Shown here: piece by piece, positions 1 to 8,509 of the stretch
Layout: each line of letters opens with the position of its first letter
Position numbering within the stretch: position 1 is the first letter of the stretch
Assembly: GCA_947503895.1 (NCBI GenBank)
Contig: CANNFT010000011.1
Location: 1-64,000 of the forward strand
Direction: 5' to 3'
Source: an uncultured Saccharospirillaceae bacterium
GTDB lineage: Bacteria > Pseudomonadota > Gammaproteobacteria > Pseudomonadales > Oceanobacteraceae
Length of the DNA: 64,000 bases
Made by a program: the position numbers and the translations under genes
The notes under the pieces: model-generated
Seen by the model: only the letters and a program-made list of their open reading frames with translations
Told to the model about the DNA's origin: nothing
Databases searched by the model: none

Positions 1-47
1 GCGGTCGTACAGTAGGTGCTGGTGTTGTAGCTAAAATCATCGAGTAA
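1..47 (+). CDS. tuf: Elongation factor Tu, C-terminal end (partial)
   Basis: Only the last 14 codons and the TAA stop are in the window (frame starts at base 3). They encode GRTVGAGVVAKIIE, the conserved tail of bacterial EF-Tu domain 3. EF-Tu delivers aminoacyl-tRNA to the ribosome as a GTP complex. Its place just before the S10 operon matches the end of the str operon (rpsL-rpsG-fusA-tuf), so the rest of that operon should lie upstream. A terminator follows about 30 bases after the stop. Confidence 0.9.
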   Translation, partial: GRTVGAGVVAKIIE

Positions 48-79
48 TCGATGAGGTATTAGCAGACGCTAAAAAAAAA

Positions 80-103
80 GGCTCGCTTCGGCGGGCCTTT
101 TTT
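80..103 (+). terminator. Rho-independent terminator after tuf
   Basis: A 7-bp stem GGCTCGC/GCGGGCC with a TTCG tetraloop (80-97) is followed by six T. The stem is GC-rich and preceded by a run of A, so it could also act weakly on the other strand. It ends the str operon transcript. Confidence 0.9.
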
Positions 104-262
104 GTATCTTGATAATACTCATCGGGTGAGTGGGCCGTTTATCCCCAGAGGCCAAATTAGGCTAGGTGTTACAGAGTCAGCATCATTCGGCACTCAACAA
201 TTTAATATTGAGGCCGAGCGAAGTGGGCCGCAGCGCGTGTCTTTGTGTAATGCTCTTGCTGG

Positions 263-1384
263 CTAAAGCAAGCGATGTAAGCGAACAAGCAGTGATTCTG
301 TTTGTTCCCACCCTAAGCATGGGTCGGTGACTGAAAGACCATATTTCAAACAGCCATCACCATTGCATCCTGAAATATCTTGTTTCCCGGGTTCTAAGAA
401 GCTTTCCAGCATAATGCCAGCAATACTGCGGTTACCTTGAGTGTGCTGCTCCACAACGTGCTCAGCGATTTTAATCTGGTTTTCATGGTTTTTCTGTGCG
501 TTGTCATGACTGCAGTCAACGATCACTTTGGCGTGTAATAGGTCGTGCTGTTGTGCTGCTTCAAGTGATTTGATGGTTTGCGCAATGCTTTTCGCATCGT
601 AATTTGTCACACCTCTACCGCCGCGAAGAACAACGTGAGTGTCCGGATTCCCCATCGTGTCCAACATGGCAATGTGGCCGTCCTGGTTCATGCCGAGACA
701 ATGGTGCGGGCGGCTCGCTGAGATCATGGCATTGACGGCCGTTTCGATTGATCCATCGGTACCATTTTTGATGCCAACGGGCATGCCGAGGTGACTGATC
801 ATTTCGCGGTGTATTTGCGACTCGGCGGTTCTCGCGCCTATGGCTGTCCAGCTGATTAAGTCATCAAGATAATTCATCGTCATGGGGCTCAATGCCTCAG
901 TCGCAATCGGCAATCCTATTTCGATGAGCTTGAGCATGACCGAACGGGAGCGCTCTATTCCTAGTGCAATATCGCCTCGCCCGTTACGTTCAGGGTCATA
1001 GGCTAACCCTTTCCATCCTGTGGTGGTACGTGGCTTCTCGACATAAGCGCGCATCACGATGAGCAGCTTGTCAGATAGTTTTTCATTGAGTGCTGCCAAG
1101 CGCTTGCCGTAATCCAGTGCGGCAACCTCGTCATGCAGTGAGCAGGGGCCAGTTATGATGATGAATTTCTGTGGCTGAGTGGAGCGCGCTGATAATGCTT
1201 CTTTAATAGCCTGTTTGTGTTGACGAACTTGCGCCTGGCCACTCACCGATAGTGGAAATGCTTGTTTAATTGCGCTTGGTGATGCCAATGCTTGGACTTG
1301 GTTGACTCGAGCAATGTCAGCGTTCGAGTCTACTTCAACGGTCTGGGTTGTTTCGAGTGTGGCGAGTGATGTATTCGCATTCAT
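263..1384 (-). CDS. 3-deoxy-7-phosphoheptulonate (DAHP) synthase, class I alpha
   Basis: Condenses phosphoenolpyruvate and erythrose 4-phosphate, the first step of the shikimate pathway, in the cytosol. The 373-residue protein has the usual length of AroF/AroG/AroH enzymes and shows their motifs: ITGPCSLHD near residue 78, RAYVEKPRTTTGWKG near 112, GARTAESQIHREM near 184, and the metal-site region VDCSHDNAQKNH near 290. I cannot tell from the sequence which isoenzyme it is, so no symbol is given. Transcription comes from the right, through a leader ORF with Phe/Tyr-rich codons (1543-1707) and a terminator hairpin (1454-1488). Expression is therefore probably attenuated by charged aromatic tRNAs. 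The reading frame is intact. Confidence 0.93.
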   Translation of the reverse strand: MNANTSLATLETTQTVEVDSNADIARVNQVQALASPSAIKQAFPLSVSGQAQVRQHKQAIKEALSARSTQPQKFIIITGPCSLHDEVAALDYGKRLAALNEKLSDKLLIVMRAYVEKPRTTTGWKGLAYDPERNGRGDIALGIERSRSVMLKLIEIGLPIATEALSPMTMNYLDDLISWTAIGARTAESQIHREMISHLGMPVGIKNGTDGSIETAVNAMISASRPHHCLGMNQDGHIAMLDTMGNPDTHVVLRGGRGVTNYDAKSIAQTIKSLEAAQQHDLLHAKVIVDCSHDNAQKNHENQIKIAEHVVEQHTQGNRSIAGIMLESFLEPGKQDISGCNGDGCLKYGLSVTDPCLGWEQTESLLVRLHRLL

Positions 1385-1453
1385 GATCTATTTGGCCTGT
1401 ATCCTAAAGAGTATTTAAGTCGTTATCCCCGTTAAATCACTCTTTAGTGAGCG

Positions 1454-1488
1454 AAAAAAAACCCCGACCAGCTGACTGCTAATCGGGG
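1454..1488 (-). terminator. Attenuator terminator in the DAHP synthase leader
   Basis: On the minus strand an 11-bp stem (CCCCGATTAGC pairing with GCTGGTCGGGG, two G-T pairs) with loop AGTCA is followed by eight T. It stands between the leader ORF stop at 1543 and the DAHP synthase start at 1384, so a transcript from upstream must read through it. That is the position of an attenuator rather than of a gene-end terminator. Confidence 0.8.
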
Positions 1489-1494
1489 TTTCTT

Positions 1495-1525
1495 AGGCAG
1501 TCGGCTTGATTTTGCCGGGCTGCCT
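1495..1525 (-). promoter_or_regulatory. Leader RNA hairpin upstream of the attenuator
   Basis: In the minus-strand RNA, AGGCAG pairs with CTGCCT and, inside it, CGGC pairs with GCCG around an A-rich loop. It lies between the aromatic leader ORF and the attenuator terminator and ends six bases before the terminator stem. This could be the pause or alternative structure of the attenuator. Which structure competes with the terminator has not been computed. Confidence 0.5.
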
Positions 1526-1542
1526 GTTGAATTAGATTTTGC

Positions 1543-1707
1543 TCAACGGTGACCCAGCTGCTGGCTAAAATAGCCAAAAAAATACTCAGCAAAGTACCAA
1601 TGAAACTGTGTTTGATTGAGAGATAGCAATGCACTGCCGTCGCCAGTAATAGCATGGGCTACTAGGCGTTCGATAATTGGAGTGAGGTGTGCATTGATTG
1701 AAATCAT
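1543..1707 (-). CDS. Aromatic leader peptide (putative) for DAHP synthase
   Basis: A 54-codon ORF begins ATG at 1707 and stops TGA at 1543. Its C-terminal third contains the run FHWYFAEYFFGYF: six Phe, three Tyr and one Trp in the stretch from residue 35 to 47, an extreme aromatic density. A stable hairpin and a U-run terminator lie immediately downstream, followed by the DAHP synthase gene. Known leader peptides (trpL, pheL) work by ribosome stalling at such codons when the charged tRNA is scarce. The upstream 30 residues look unremarkable and the ribosome binding site (ACTGGG) is weak, so the true start could be elsewhere in frame. Function is inferred from composition and position. Confidence 0.65.
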   Translation of the reverse strand: MISINAHLTPIIERLVAHAITGDGSALLSLNQTQFHWYFAEYFFGYFSQQLGHR

Positions 1708-1747
1708 CCCAGTATCATATGCACTCGACGCAGAAAAGCAAGTTAAA

Positions 1748-1775
1748 ATTATAAAAAACAGAAAACGTCAAGCAA
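1748..1775 (-). promoter_or_regulatory. Possible promoter of the leader-DAHP synthase transcript
   Basis: On the minus strand a perfect TATAAT (1748-1753) lies 16 bases downstream of TTGCTT (1770-1775), a poor -35. The -35 overlaps the inverted repeat GCAAG-TG-CTTGC (1772-1783), which could be an operator. Transcription from here would start about 30 bases before the leader ATG. Confidence 0.4.
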
Positions 1776-1887
1776 GTGCTTGCCGATTCATTTTCTGACG
1801 AATACATGAAACGTAAAGTATGCTTTACACCTTGAGGAGTGGTCGAGAATAAGATGGGGGGTTGAGTCTATCTACTATGCGTCAGGT

Positions 1888-1917
1888 AAAAAAAAACCGC
1901 TGGTATTTATCCAGCGG
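1888..1917 (-). terminator. Rho-independent terminator after fusA2
   Basis: On the minus strand CCGCTGG pairs with CCAGCGG across a 7-base loop and is followed by nine T. It lies 25 bases after the EF-G stop codon. Confidence 0.9.
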
Positions 1918-1941
1918 TTTCATTTAAGCCTGAGCCGTTAA

Positions 1942-4026
1942 TTACTTAGCAGCTTGACGCTCTTTTTCTTCAGCAATGACTTTTTCAGCCACTGAGTTAG
2001 GGCAAGGAGAGTAGTGTGCAAACTCCATTGAGAACTGACCACGACCTGAGGTCATAGTACGCAAGTGCCCAATGTAGCCGAACATTTCTGAAAGTGGTAC
2101 ATCAGCTTTAACTCGAACGCCTGAGCCTGAAGCTTCTTGACCAGAAATCATGCCGCGACGACGGTTAAGGTCACCGATAACATCACCCACGTGGTCTTCT
2201 GGTGTGAACACATCAACTTTCATGATGGGCTCTAGAAGTTGAGCACCTGCTTTTGGTATAGACTGGCGGAAAGCGCCACGCGCAGCCAATTCAAATGCAA
2301 CGGCAGAGGAGTCAACCGCGTGGAAGCCGCCATCGTACAGCTCAATCTCAACATCCAATACAGGGAAGCCGGCTAGCACACCTGTATCCATCATGCCTTT
2401 GAAGCCTTTTTCAATGGCAGGGAAGAATTCTTTCGGTACGTTACCGCCCACAACCGTAGAAGTGAAGGTAAATCCAGAATTCTGTGCACCTGGCTTGATG
2501 CGGTAATCGATCTTACCAAACTGACCAGAACCACCAGATTGCTTCTTGTGCGTGTAGGTGTCTTCAACTTCTTGTGTGATGGTCTCACGGTAGGCTACTT
2601 GAGGTTCGCCTACTTCCAAGTCAACGCCGTATGTACGCTTAAGGATGTCGACTTTAATGTCTAGGTGAAGCTCACCCATTCCGCGAAGAATGGTTTGTCC
2701 GCTGTCTTCGTCAGTGTGAACAAGGAAGGTTGGATCTTCTGCTACCATTTTACCGATTGCGATGCCCATTTTCTCTGCGCCACCTTTGTCTTTAGGTGTA
2801 ACTGCGATAGAAATAACTGGCTCAGGGAAGACCATGGCTTCTAATGTACATTCATGTTTAGGATCACACAGTGTGTGACCAGTTTGTACGTTCTTCATGC
2901 CCACGATGGCGATGATGTCGCCCGCTTGCGCACTGGACAGCTCATTACGTTCGTCTGCTTCCATCTCACACATACGGCCAATACGTTCAGTTTTGCCGGT
3001 GAATGAGTTTAAGATCGTGTCACCTTTATTTAGCGTACCAGAATAGATACGGACAAAGGTGAGGGCGCCAAAACGGTCGTCCATTATCTTAAACGCAAGG
3101 GCGCGGAACGGCTCGTCAGTAGCAACGATGGCTTTTTCGCCTGTTGGGTTGCCTTCTTCGTCGGTTAGATCTTGTGGGTCAACTTCTGTAGGAGACGGTA
3201 GGTAATCAACAACAGCATCAAGAATCAGCTGGATACCCTTGTTTTTGAAGGCTGAGCCACAATAAGTTGGGAAGAAAGCCAGTTCGCGAGTACCCTTGCG
3301 AATGCAAGCCTTGATTTGGTCCATAGTTGGCTCTTCGCCATCCATGTACGCCATCATTAGATCGTCATCCATTTCAACAGCCGTTTCAATAAGCTGTTCA
3401 CGGTACATCTCGCAGTCATCTACCATGTCCGCAGGAATGTCTTTGACTTCGTAGTTTTCTGGAAGGCCAGAATCGTCCCATACAAATGCTTTGCGGCTTA
3501 GCAGGTCTACAACACCCACGAAGTCATCTTCACGGCCGATTGGCAGTGTCATAACCAGTGGTTTAGCGCCAAGAACGTTTTGAACTTGGTCTACTACCTT
3601 AAGGAAGTCAGCACCAATACGGTCAAGTTTGTTAACAAAGATGATACGTGAGACGCCTGATTCATCAGCATAGCGCCAGTTTGTCTCAGATTGAGGTTCA
3701 ACACCGCCTGATCCACAGAATACGCCGATGCCGCCATCTAGTACTTTTAGAGAGCGGTAAACTTCAACGGTGAAGTCAACGTGTCCAGGGGTATCGATGA
3801 TATTCATGCGGTGATCTTTCCAGAAGGTGGTGATCGCCGCTGACTGAATGGTAATACCGCGCTCAGCTTCTTGTTCCATGAAGTCAGTTGTAGATTCACC
3901 ATCGTGAACCTCACCGGTCTTATGGATCTTACCAGTCAGTTTAAGGATTCGTTCTGTAGTGGTAGTTTTACCCGCATCAACGTGGGCGAAAATACCGATA
4001 TTTCTGTATTTAGATAGGTCAGTCAT
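1942..4026 (-). CDS. fusA2: Elongation factor G, second type (FusA2-like)
   Basis: A ribosomal translocase GTPase of 694 residues. GTPase motifs are intact: AHVDAGKT (14-21), DTPGH (78-82) and NKLD (132-135). Wording such as GIFAHVDAGK, FCGSGGVEPQSETNW and HTLCDPKHECTLE matches the second EF-G paralogue that I recall from Vibrio-type genomes rather than the str-operon FusA (which has GISAHIDAGK). The start at 4026 (MTDLSKYRNIG) is chosen because the 50 upstream in-frame residues are unlike any EF-G. The gene stands alone on the minus strand between tuf and the S10 operon, with its own terminator. Whether it does elongation, recycling or a stress role cannot be read from the sequence. Confidence 0.88.
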   Translation of the reverse strand: MTDLSKYRNIGIFAHVDAGKTTTTERILKLTGKIHKTGEVHDGESTTDFMEQEAERGITIQSAAITTFWKDHRMNIIDTPGHVDFTVEVYRSLKVLDGGIGVFCGSGGVEPQSETNWRYADESGVSRIIFVNKLDRIGADFLKVVDQVQNVLGAKPLVMTLPIGREDDFVGVVDLLSRKAFVWDDSGLPENYEVKDIPADMVDDCEMYREQLIETAVEMDDDLMMAYMDGEEPTMDQIKACIRKGTRELAFFPTYCGSAFKNKGIQLILDAVVDYLPSPTEVDPQDLTDEEGNPTGEKAIVATDEPFRALAFKIMDDRFGALTFVRIYSGTLNKGDTILNSFTGKTERIGRMCEMEADERNELSSAQAGDIIAIVGMKNVQTGHTLCDPKHECTLEAMVFPEPVISIAVTPKDKGGAEKMGIAIGKMVAEDPTFLVHTDEDSGQTILRGMGELHLDIKVDILKRTYGVDLEVGEPQVAYRETITQEVEDTYTHKKQSGGSGQFGKIDYRIKPGAQNSGFTFTSTVVGGNVPKEFFPAIEKGFKGMMDTGVLAGFPVLDVEIELYDGGFHAVDSSAVAFELAARGAFRQSIPKAGAQLLEPIMKVDVFTPEDHVGDVIGDLNRRRGMISGQEASGSGVRVKADVPLSEMFGYIGHLRTMTSGRGQFSMEFAHYSPCPNSVAEKVIAEEKERQAAK

Positions 4027-4287
4027 AACTTGCTCGAATAGCAGGGTAAAAATCGCGGGCAAGTTTAAAGATTTTGGCCGCGTTATTGAACAAAAAATGT
4101 CTCTAAATGCATCGAAAGTAGAAAAAAAACTGCACTTAGTCTGAAAAGCTAGGTATGGTAGGTCATATGAGGCCAAAAAAGCCTCCCTTCAGATCAATTT
4201 TCCAGCCATTTTTAACAATAGTTAAATAGCAGGAAGATTCACATCTACGCCAAGCAGCGCCGACTTAGTCATGAAATTGGTTATTTC
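4027..4287. other. Intergenic region between fusA2 and the S10 operon
   Basis: Divergent spacer with no credible gene. In-frame codons upstream of fusA2 do not resemble EF-G. It should hold the fusA2 promoter, which I could not place with confidence. The S10 promoter follows directly. Confidence 0.5.
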
Positions 4288-4317
4288 TTGACTAATCTTG
4301 AATTCTGCCCGTATAAT
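4288..4317 (+). promoter_or_regulatory. S10 operon promoter
   Basis: TTGACT (4288-4293) and a perfect TATAAT (4312-4317) are separated by 18 bases. The transcript would start about 50 bases before rpsJ. The short leader contains CCCTTT-GAA-AAAGGG as a small hairpin but no obvious long L4-binding leader of the E. coli kind. Confidence 0.85.
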
Positions 4318-4375
4318 TCGCGTCCCTTTGAAAAAGGGGTAGCGGATTTTTATCTAAATATCGGAGTTTTGGTCA

Positions 4376-4687
4376 ATGCAAAACCAGAAGATTCGTATTC
4401 GGTTGAAGGCTTTTGACCATCGCCTGATCGACCAGTCTACGCAAGAAATAGTTGAAACGGCTAAGCGTACTGGCGCACAGGTTCGTGGTCCTATACCGCT
4501 GCCTACACGCAAAGAGCGTTTGACAGTATTGGTTTCACCGCACGTTAACAAAGACGCGCGAGATCAATACGAGATTCGTACACATAAGCGCATGCTCGAC
4601 ATTGTTGAGCCTACAGAAAAAACTGTAGATGCGTTGATGAAGTTGGATCTGGCTGCTGGTGTTGAAGTTCAAATTAGCCTTGGTTAA
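4376..4687 (+). CDS. rpsJ: 30S ribosomal protein S10 / NusE
   Basis: First gene of the S10 operon, 103 residues, the normal length. The block PLPTRKERLTVLVSPHVNKD and the following DQYEIRTHKR are the family signature. S10 sits in the 30S head and also acts as NusE in transcription antitermination with NusB. A 97-base spacer with a small CTAGAT/ATCTAG hairpin separates it from rplC. Confidence 0.98.
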   Translation: MQNQKIRIRLKAFDHRLIDQSTQEIVETAKRTGAQVRGPIPLPTRKERLTVLVSPHVNKDARDQYEIRTHKRMLDIVEPTEKTVDALMKLDLAAGVEVQISLG

Positions 4688-4784
4688 TACAATCAACATA
4701 AATAGTCTAGATTCTTCATCTAGTGTAACGCTCTGCTGGGCGGCCATAGTGGGTAATCAGCCCCGTACACGAGAGGTATAAAAA

Positions 4785-5423
4785 ATGGCACTTGGATTAG
4801 TCGGTAAAAAAGCGGGTATGACTCGTATATTTACCGAAGAAGGCGCATCTGTACCAGTTACTGTTATTGAGATCACTCCTAATCGCGTATCTCAAGTTAA
4901 AACAACAGAAACTGATGGCTACAATGCTGTGCAAGTGACTGCTGGCGATAAGAAAGCATCTCGTCTTTCTAAAGCTGAAGCAGGTCATTTTGCGAAAGCA
5001 AGCGTAGCGGCGGGTGATAGCCTGTTGGAATTCCGCGCTGATGAAGCGGCGGAACTAAAAGTAGGCGACGAATTGACTGTAACGCGCTTTGAAGCGGGTC
5101 AAATTGTCGACGTTACTGGAACCTCGAAAGGTAAAGGTTTCCAGGGTGGTGTTAAGCGTTGGAACTTCTCAATGCAAGATGCAACCCACGGTAACTCTCT
5201 ATCTCACCGTGCTCCCGGTTCTATCGGTCAATGTCAAACGCCTGGTCGCGTTTGGAAAGGCAAGAAAATGGCCGGTCACATGGGTGCTGAGCGCGTAACA
5301 ACTCAAAATCTTGAGGTGGTACGTGTAGACGCGGAAAACAACTTAATTCTGGTTAAAGGCGCTCTTCCAGGCGCAACCGGTGGTCAATTGATCATCAAAC
5401 CAGCAGTTAAGGCACGCGGATAA
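4785..5423 (+). CDS. rplC: 50S ribosomal protein L3
   Basis: 212 residues. Begins MALGLVGKKAGMTRIF and carries the loop GSIGQCQTPGRVWKGKKMAG near residue 145 that reaches toward the peptidyl transferase centre; the glutamine there is the usual methylation site of PrmB in relatives. An early 50S assembly protein. Preceded by a GAGAGG ribosome binding site and followed by rplD after 11 bases. Confidence 0.98.
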   Translation: MALGLVGKKAGMTRIFTEEGASVPVTVIEITPNRVSQVKTTETDGYNAVQVTAGDKKASRLSKAEAGHFAKASVAAGDSLLEFRADEAAELKVGDELTVTRFEAGQIVDVTGTSKGKGFQGGVKRWNFSMQDATHGNSLSHRAPGSIGQCQTPGRVWKGKKMAGHMGAERVTTQNLEVVRVDAENNLILVKGALPGATGGQLIIKPAVKARG

Positions 5424-5434
5424 GGGGAGTAACA

Positions 5435-6037
5435 ATGGATATCAATATTCAAGGTGGTTCCACTGTTGCAGTGTCTGATGCGGCATTTTCTCGTGATTAC
5501 AACGAGACTTTGGTACATCAGTTAGTAACAGCCTACCTAGCTGGCGCCCGTCAAGGTTCCAAAGCACAAAAGAGTCGCTCAGATGTTCGTGGCGGCGGTG
5601 CAAAACCATGGCGTCAAAAAGGTACTGGCCGTGCGCGTGCTGGTACATCTCGTGGTCCTATCTGGCGTACAGGTGGCGTAACGTTCGCTGCACGCCCGCG
5701 TAACTACGAGCAAAAACTGAACAAGAAGATGTATCGCGCTGCGATGCAGACTATCTGGTCTGAACTGGTACGTCAGGATCGCCTCGTTGTCGTTGAAGAC
5801 TTCGATGTCGCTGATCATAAGACAAAAGCGTTTGCCGCTAAATTAGACGGTATGGATCTGAACAACGTATTAATCGTTGATGCAGAGATCAGCAAAAACG
5901 TTTACTTGGCGTCTCGCAACTTACCAAATGTTGCAGTAGCAGAAGCCGGTAGTGTTGATCCTGTTAGCTTGGTTTCTTTCGAGAAAATCTTGGTAACAGT
6001 TCCTGCGCTTAAGAAAGTAGAGGAGATGCTAGGATGA
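5435..6037 (+). CDS. rplD: 50S ribosomal protein L4
   Basis: 200 residues. The extended loop with RGGGAKPWRQKGTGRARAGT near residues 52-71 lines the exit tunnel in this family. In E. coli L4 also represses its own operon through the S10 leader; the short leader here does not obviously carry that structure. Its last codons overlap rplW by four bases (ATGA), implying translational coupling. Confidence 0.98.
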   Translation: MDINIQGGSTVAVSDAAFSRDYNETLVHQLVTAYLAGARQGSKAQKSRSDVRGGGAKPWRQKGTGRARAGTSRGPIWRTGGVTFAARPRNYEQKLNKKMYRAAMQTIWSELVRQDRLVVVEDFDVADHKTKAFAAKLDGMDLNNVLIVDAEISKNVYLASRNLPNVAVAEAGSVDPVSLVSFEKILVTVPALKKVEEMLG

Positions 6038-6330
6038 ACCAAGAGCGTATCTACAAAGTTCTACTTGGACCTCACATCTCTGAAAAGGCAACAGTTGTAG
6101 CGGATCGAGACGGTCAATTTGTCTTCCGTGTTGCCCCTGATGCTACCAAGCCAGAAATTAAAGCAGCCGTTGAGCAATTGTTCGAAGTGAAAGTTCGCAA
6201 CGTACAAGTGCTTAACATTAAAGGTAAAACCAAGCGTACAGCGCGTGGCATGGGCAAGCGTAACGATCTGCGTAAAGCATACGTTCGTTTAGCTGATGGT
6301 CACGACATTGACTTCGCTGACGTCGAGTAA
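6034..6330 (+). CDS. rplW: 50S ribosomal protein L23
   Basis: 98 residues. Opening MNQERIYKVLLGPHISEKAT is typical. L23 lies at the tunnel exit and is the docking site for trigger factor and SRP. The start overlaps the end of rplD by four bases. Confidence 0.98.
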   Translation: MNQERIYKVLLGPHISEKATVVADRDGQFVFRVAPDATKPEIKAAVEQLFEVKVRNVQVLNIKGKTKRTARGMGKRNDLRKAYVRLADGHDIDFADVE

Positions 6331-6344
6331 TAGGAGTAGTTAAG

Positions 6345-7169
6345 ATGGCATTAGTAAAAACCAAGCCAACTTCTGCTGGACGCCGTCACGTTGTTAAGGT
6401 CGTTCATTCAGACCTTCACAAAGGCCGTCCGCACTCTGCGTTGGTTGAAAAGCAAGGTAAGTCTGGCGGTCGTAACAACAACGGTCGTATCACCACACGC
6501 CATAAAGGCGGTGGTCATAAGCAGCTTTACCGTATCATTGACTTCAAACGCAACAAAGATGGCATCCCAGCCAAAGTTGAGCGTTTGGAGTACGATCCAA
6601 ACCGTTCTGCAAACATCGCTTTAGTATGTTATGCCGATGGTGAGCGTCGTTATATTCTTGCCGCTAAAGGCATGCAAGCTGGTGATCAGATTATTTCTGG
6701 TGAAACAGCGCCTATCAAAGTAGGTAGCACAATGACTGTGCGTAACATGCCTCTTGGTAGCGTGATTCACAACATTGAGTTGAAACCAGGTAAGGGCGGA
6801 CAAATTGCTCGTTCTGCCGGTACTTCTGCTCAGTTGGTCGCGAAGGAAGGTGCATACGTTACTCTACGTTTGCGTTCAGGCGAAATGCGTAAAGTACTTG
6901 CTGATTGTCGTGCCACTTTGGGCGAAGTAAGCAACTCTGAGCATAGCCTACGTCAACTAGGTAAAGCTGGTGCCAAGCGCTGGCGTGGTGTTAGACCTAC
7001 TGTCCGTGGTGTAGCGATGAACCCTGTTGATCACCCACATGGTGGTGGTGAAGGCCGTACTTCTGGTGGCCGTCATCCTGTAACACCTTGGGGCGTTCCA
7101 ACTAAGGGTTACAAAACTCGTAAGAATAAGCGTACGGATAGAATGATCGTACGTCGTCGTTCTAAATAA
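6345..7169 (+). CDS. rplB: 50S ribosomal protein L2
   Basis: 274 residues, normal length. Contains the C-terminal block MNPVDHPHGGGEGR near residue 224 with the histidine implicated in peptidyl transferase centre assembly. Required for subunit association. Well-placed ribosome binding site TAGGAG. Confidence 0.98.
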   Translation: MALVKTKPTSAGRRHVVKVVHSDLHKGRPHSALVEKQGKSGGRNNNGRITTRHKGGGHKQLYRIIDFKRNKDGIPAKVERLEYDPNRSANIALVCYADGERRYILAAKGMQAGDQIISGETAPIKVGSTMTVRNMPLGSVIHNIELKPGKGGQIARSAGTSAQLVAKEGAYVTLRLRSGEMRKVLADCRATLGEVSNSEHSLRQLGKAGAKRWRGVRPTVRGVAMNPVDHPHGGGEGRTSGGRHPVTPWGVPTKGYKTRKNKRTDRMIVRRRSK

Positions 7170-7186
7170 CGGATAGGGTGACTTAA

Positions 7187-7462
7187 ATGCCACGTTCATT
7201 AAAAAAAGGTCCTTTCGTCGACCATCACCTTATGCAAAAGGTTGAAGTAGCTCTGGAGAAGGGTGATCGCAAGCCAATTAAAACTTGGTCGCGTCGTTCT
7301 ACCATCTTCCCTGAGTTCGTTGGTTTGACTATCGCTGTACACAATGGCCGTCAACATGTGCCTGTGCTGGTCAGCGAAGAAATGGTAGGTCACAAGCTGG
7401 GTGAATTTGCTGTGACTCGTACGTATAAAGGTCATGCTGCCGATAAAAAGGCCAAGAGGTAA
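7187..7462 (+). CDS. rpsS: 30S ribosomal protein S19
   Basis: 91 residues, opening MPRSLKKGPFVD. Small-subunit head protein that pairs with S13 at the subunit bridge. Stop is five bases before rplV. Confidence 0.98.
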   Translation: MPRSLKKGPFVDHHLMQKVEVALEKGDRKPIKTWSRRSTIFPEFVGLTIAVHNGRQHVPVLVSEEMVGHKLGEFAVTRTYKGHAADKKAKR

Positions 7463-7467
7463 TCGAG

Positions 7468-7800
7468 ATGGAAACAGTCGCTAAGCTTAAAAGCGCTCGT
7501 ATTTCTGCTCAGAAAGCCCGTTTGGTTGCCGATCAAATACGCGGTAAATCTGTAGCAGAAGCTTTAAACATATTGAGCTTCAGCCCTAAAAAGGGTGCAG
7601 AGCTAATCAAGAAAGTTCTTGATTCTGCAATCGCTAACGCCGAGCACAACGATGGTGCTGACGTTGACGAACTGAAAGTTTCTACCGTCTTCGTTGATGA
7701 AGCTATGACAATGAAGCGTATTCGCCCTCGTGCGAAAGGTCGTGCGGATCGCATCCTGAAGCGCACTTGTCATATCACCGTTAAGGTAGCAGAGGTGTAG
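7468..7800 (+). CDS. rplV: 50S ribosomal protein L22
   Basis: 110 residues. The beta-hairpin segment VDEAMTMKRIRPRAKGRADR near residue 74 lines the exit tunnel, the site of macrolide-resistance changes in relatives. Followed two bases later by rpsC. Confidence 0.98.
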   Translation: METVAKLKSARISAQKARLVADQIRGKSVAEALNILSFSPKKGAELIKKVLDSAIANAEHNDGADVDELKVSTVFVDEAMTMKRIRPRAKGRADRILKRTCHITVKVAEV

Positions 7801-7802
7801 TC

Positions 7803-8495
7803 ATGGGTCAGAAAGTACATCCTACAGGTATTCGCCTGGGCATTACCAAAGATCACAACTCTGTTTGGTATGCTGGAAAAGATAAATACGCAGACCAGTT
7901 GTTAACAGACATTCAAGTTCGCTCTCTTATCGAGAAGCGTCTTGCTAAAGCGTCTGTTAGTAAAGTGGTAATTGAGCGTCCAGCTCAAACTGCAAAAGTC
8001 ACCATTCACACGGCTCGTCCGGGTATTGTGATTGGTAAAAAGGGTGAAGATGTGGATAAGCTGCGTAAAGACGTAGCCGATATGATGGGTATTCCTGTCC
8101 ACGTCAACATCGAAGAAATTCGCAAGCCAGATCTTGACGCGAAACTTGTTGGTCAGTCAGTAGCTAACCAGCTAGAACGCCGCGTTATGTTCCGTCGTGC
8201 CATGAAGCGTGCAGTACAAAACGCAATGCGCGGTGGTGCTCAAGGCATCAAGATTCAGGTAAGCGGTCGTTTGGGCGGTGCAGAAATCGCACGTTCTGAG
8301 TGGTATCGTGAAGGTCGTGTACCTCTACATACTCTACGTGCTGATATCGATTACGCAACCTACGAAGCACACACAACTTACGGCGTTATCGGCGTAAAAG
8401 TGTGGATCTTCAAAGGCGAAATCCTAGGTGGTATCGACGAAGTTCGTGCCCGCGCTAAGAGCGGCGGTGCTAAAAAGCAACGCCAAGCTAAGTAA
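7803..8495 (+). CDS. rpsC: 30S ribosomal protein S3
   Basis: 230 residues. N-terminal region, then a type II KH domain with the GxxG loop in PGIVIGKKGEDVDKL near residue 73, then the C-terminal domain with RLGGAEIARSEWYREGRVPL. Forms part of the mRNA entry site of the 30S subunit. Confidence 0.98.
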   Translation: MGQKVHPTGIRLGITKDHNSVWYAGKDKYADQLLTDIQVRSLIEKRLAKASVSKVVIERPAQTAKVTIHTARPGIVIGKKGEDVDKLRKDVADMMGIPVHVNIEEIRKPDLDAKLVGQSVANQLERRVMFRRAMKRAVQNAMRGGAQGIKIQVSGRLGGAEIARSEWYREGRVPLHTLRADIDYATYEAHTTYGVIGVKVWIFKGEILGGIDEVRARAKSGGAKKQRQAK

Positions 8496-8509
8496 GGGGA
8501 GCGTAAAAG

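Noticed and set aside
1616..1798. Plus-strand 60-codon reading frame
   Set aside because: It lies antisense to the aromatic leader ORF and its promoter and has no family resemblance or ribosome binding site.
4027..4176. Longer N-terminus for the second EF-G
   Set aside because: The 50 extra residues are unlike any EF-G, which begins at MTDLSKYRNIG.
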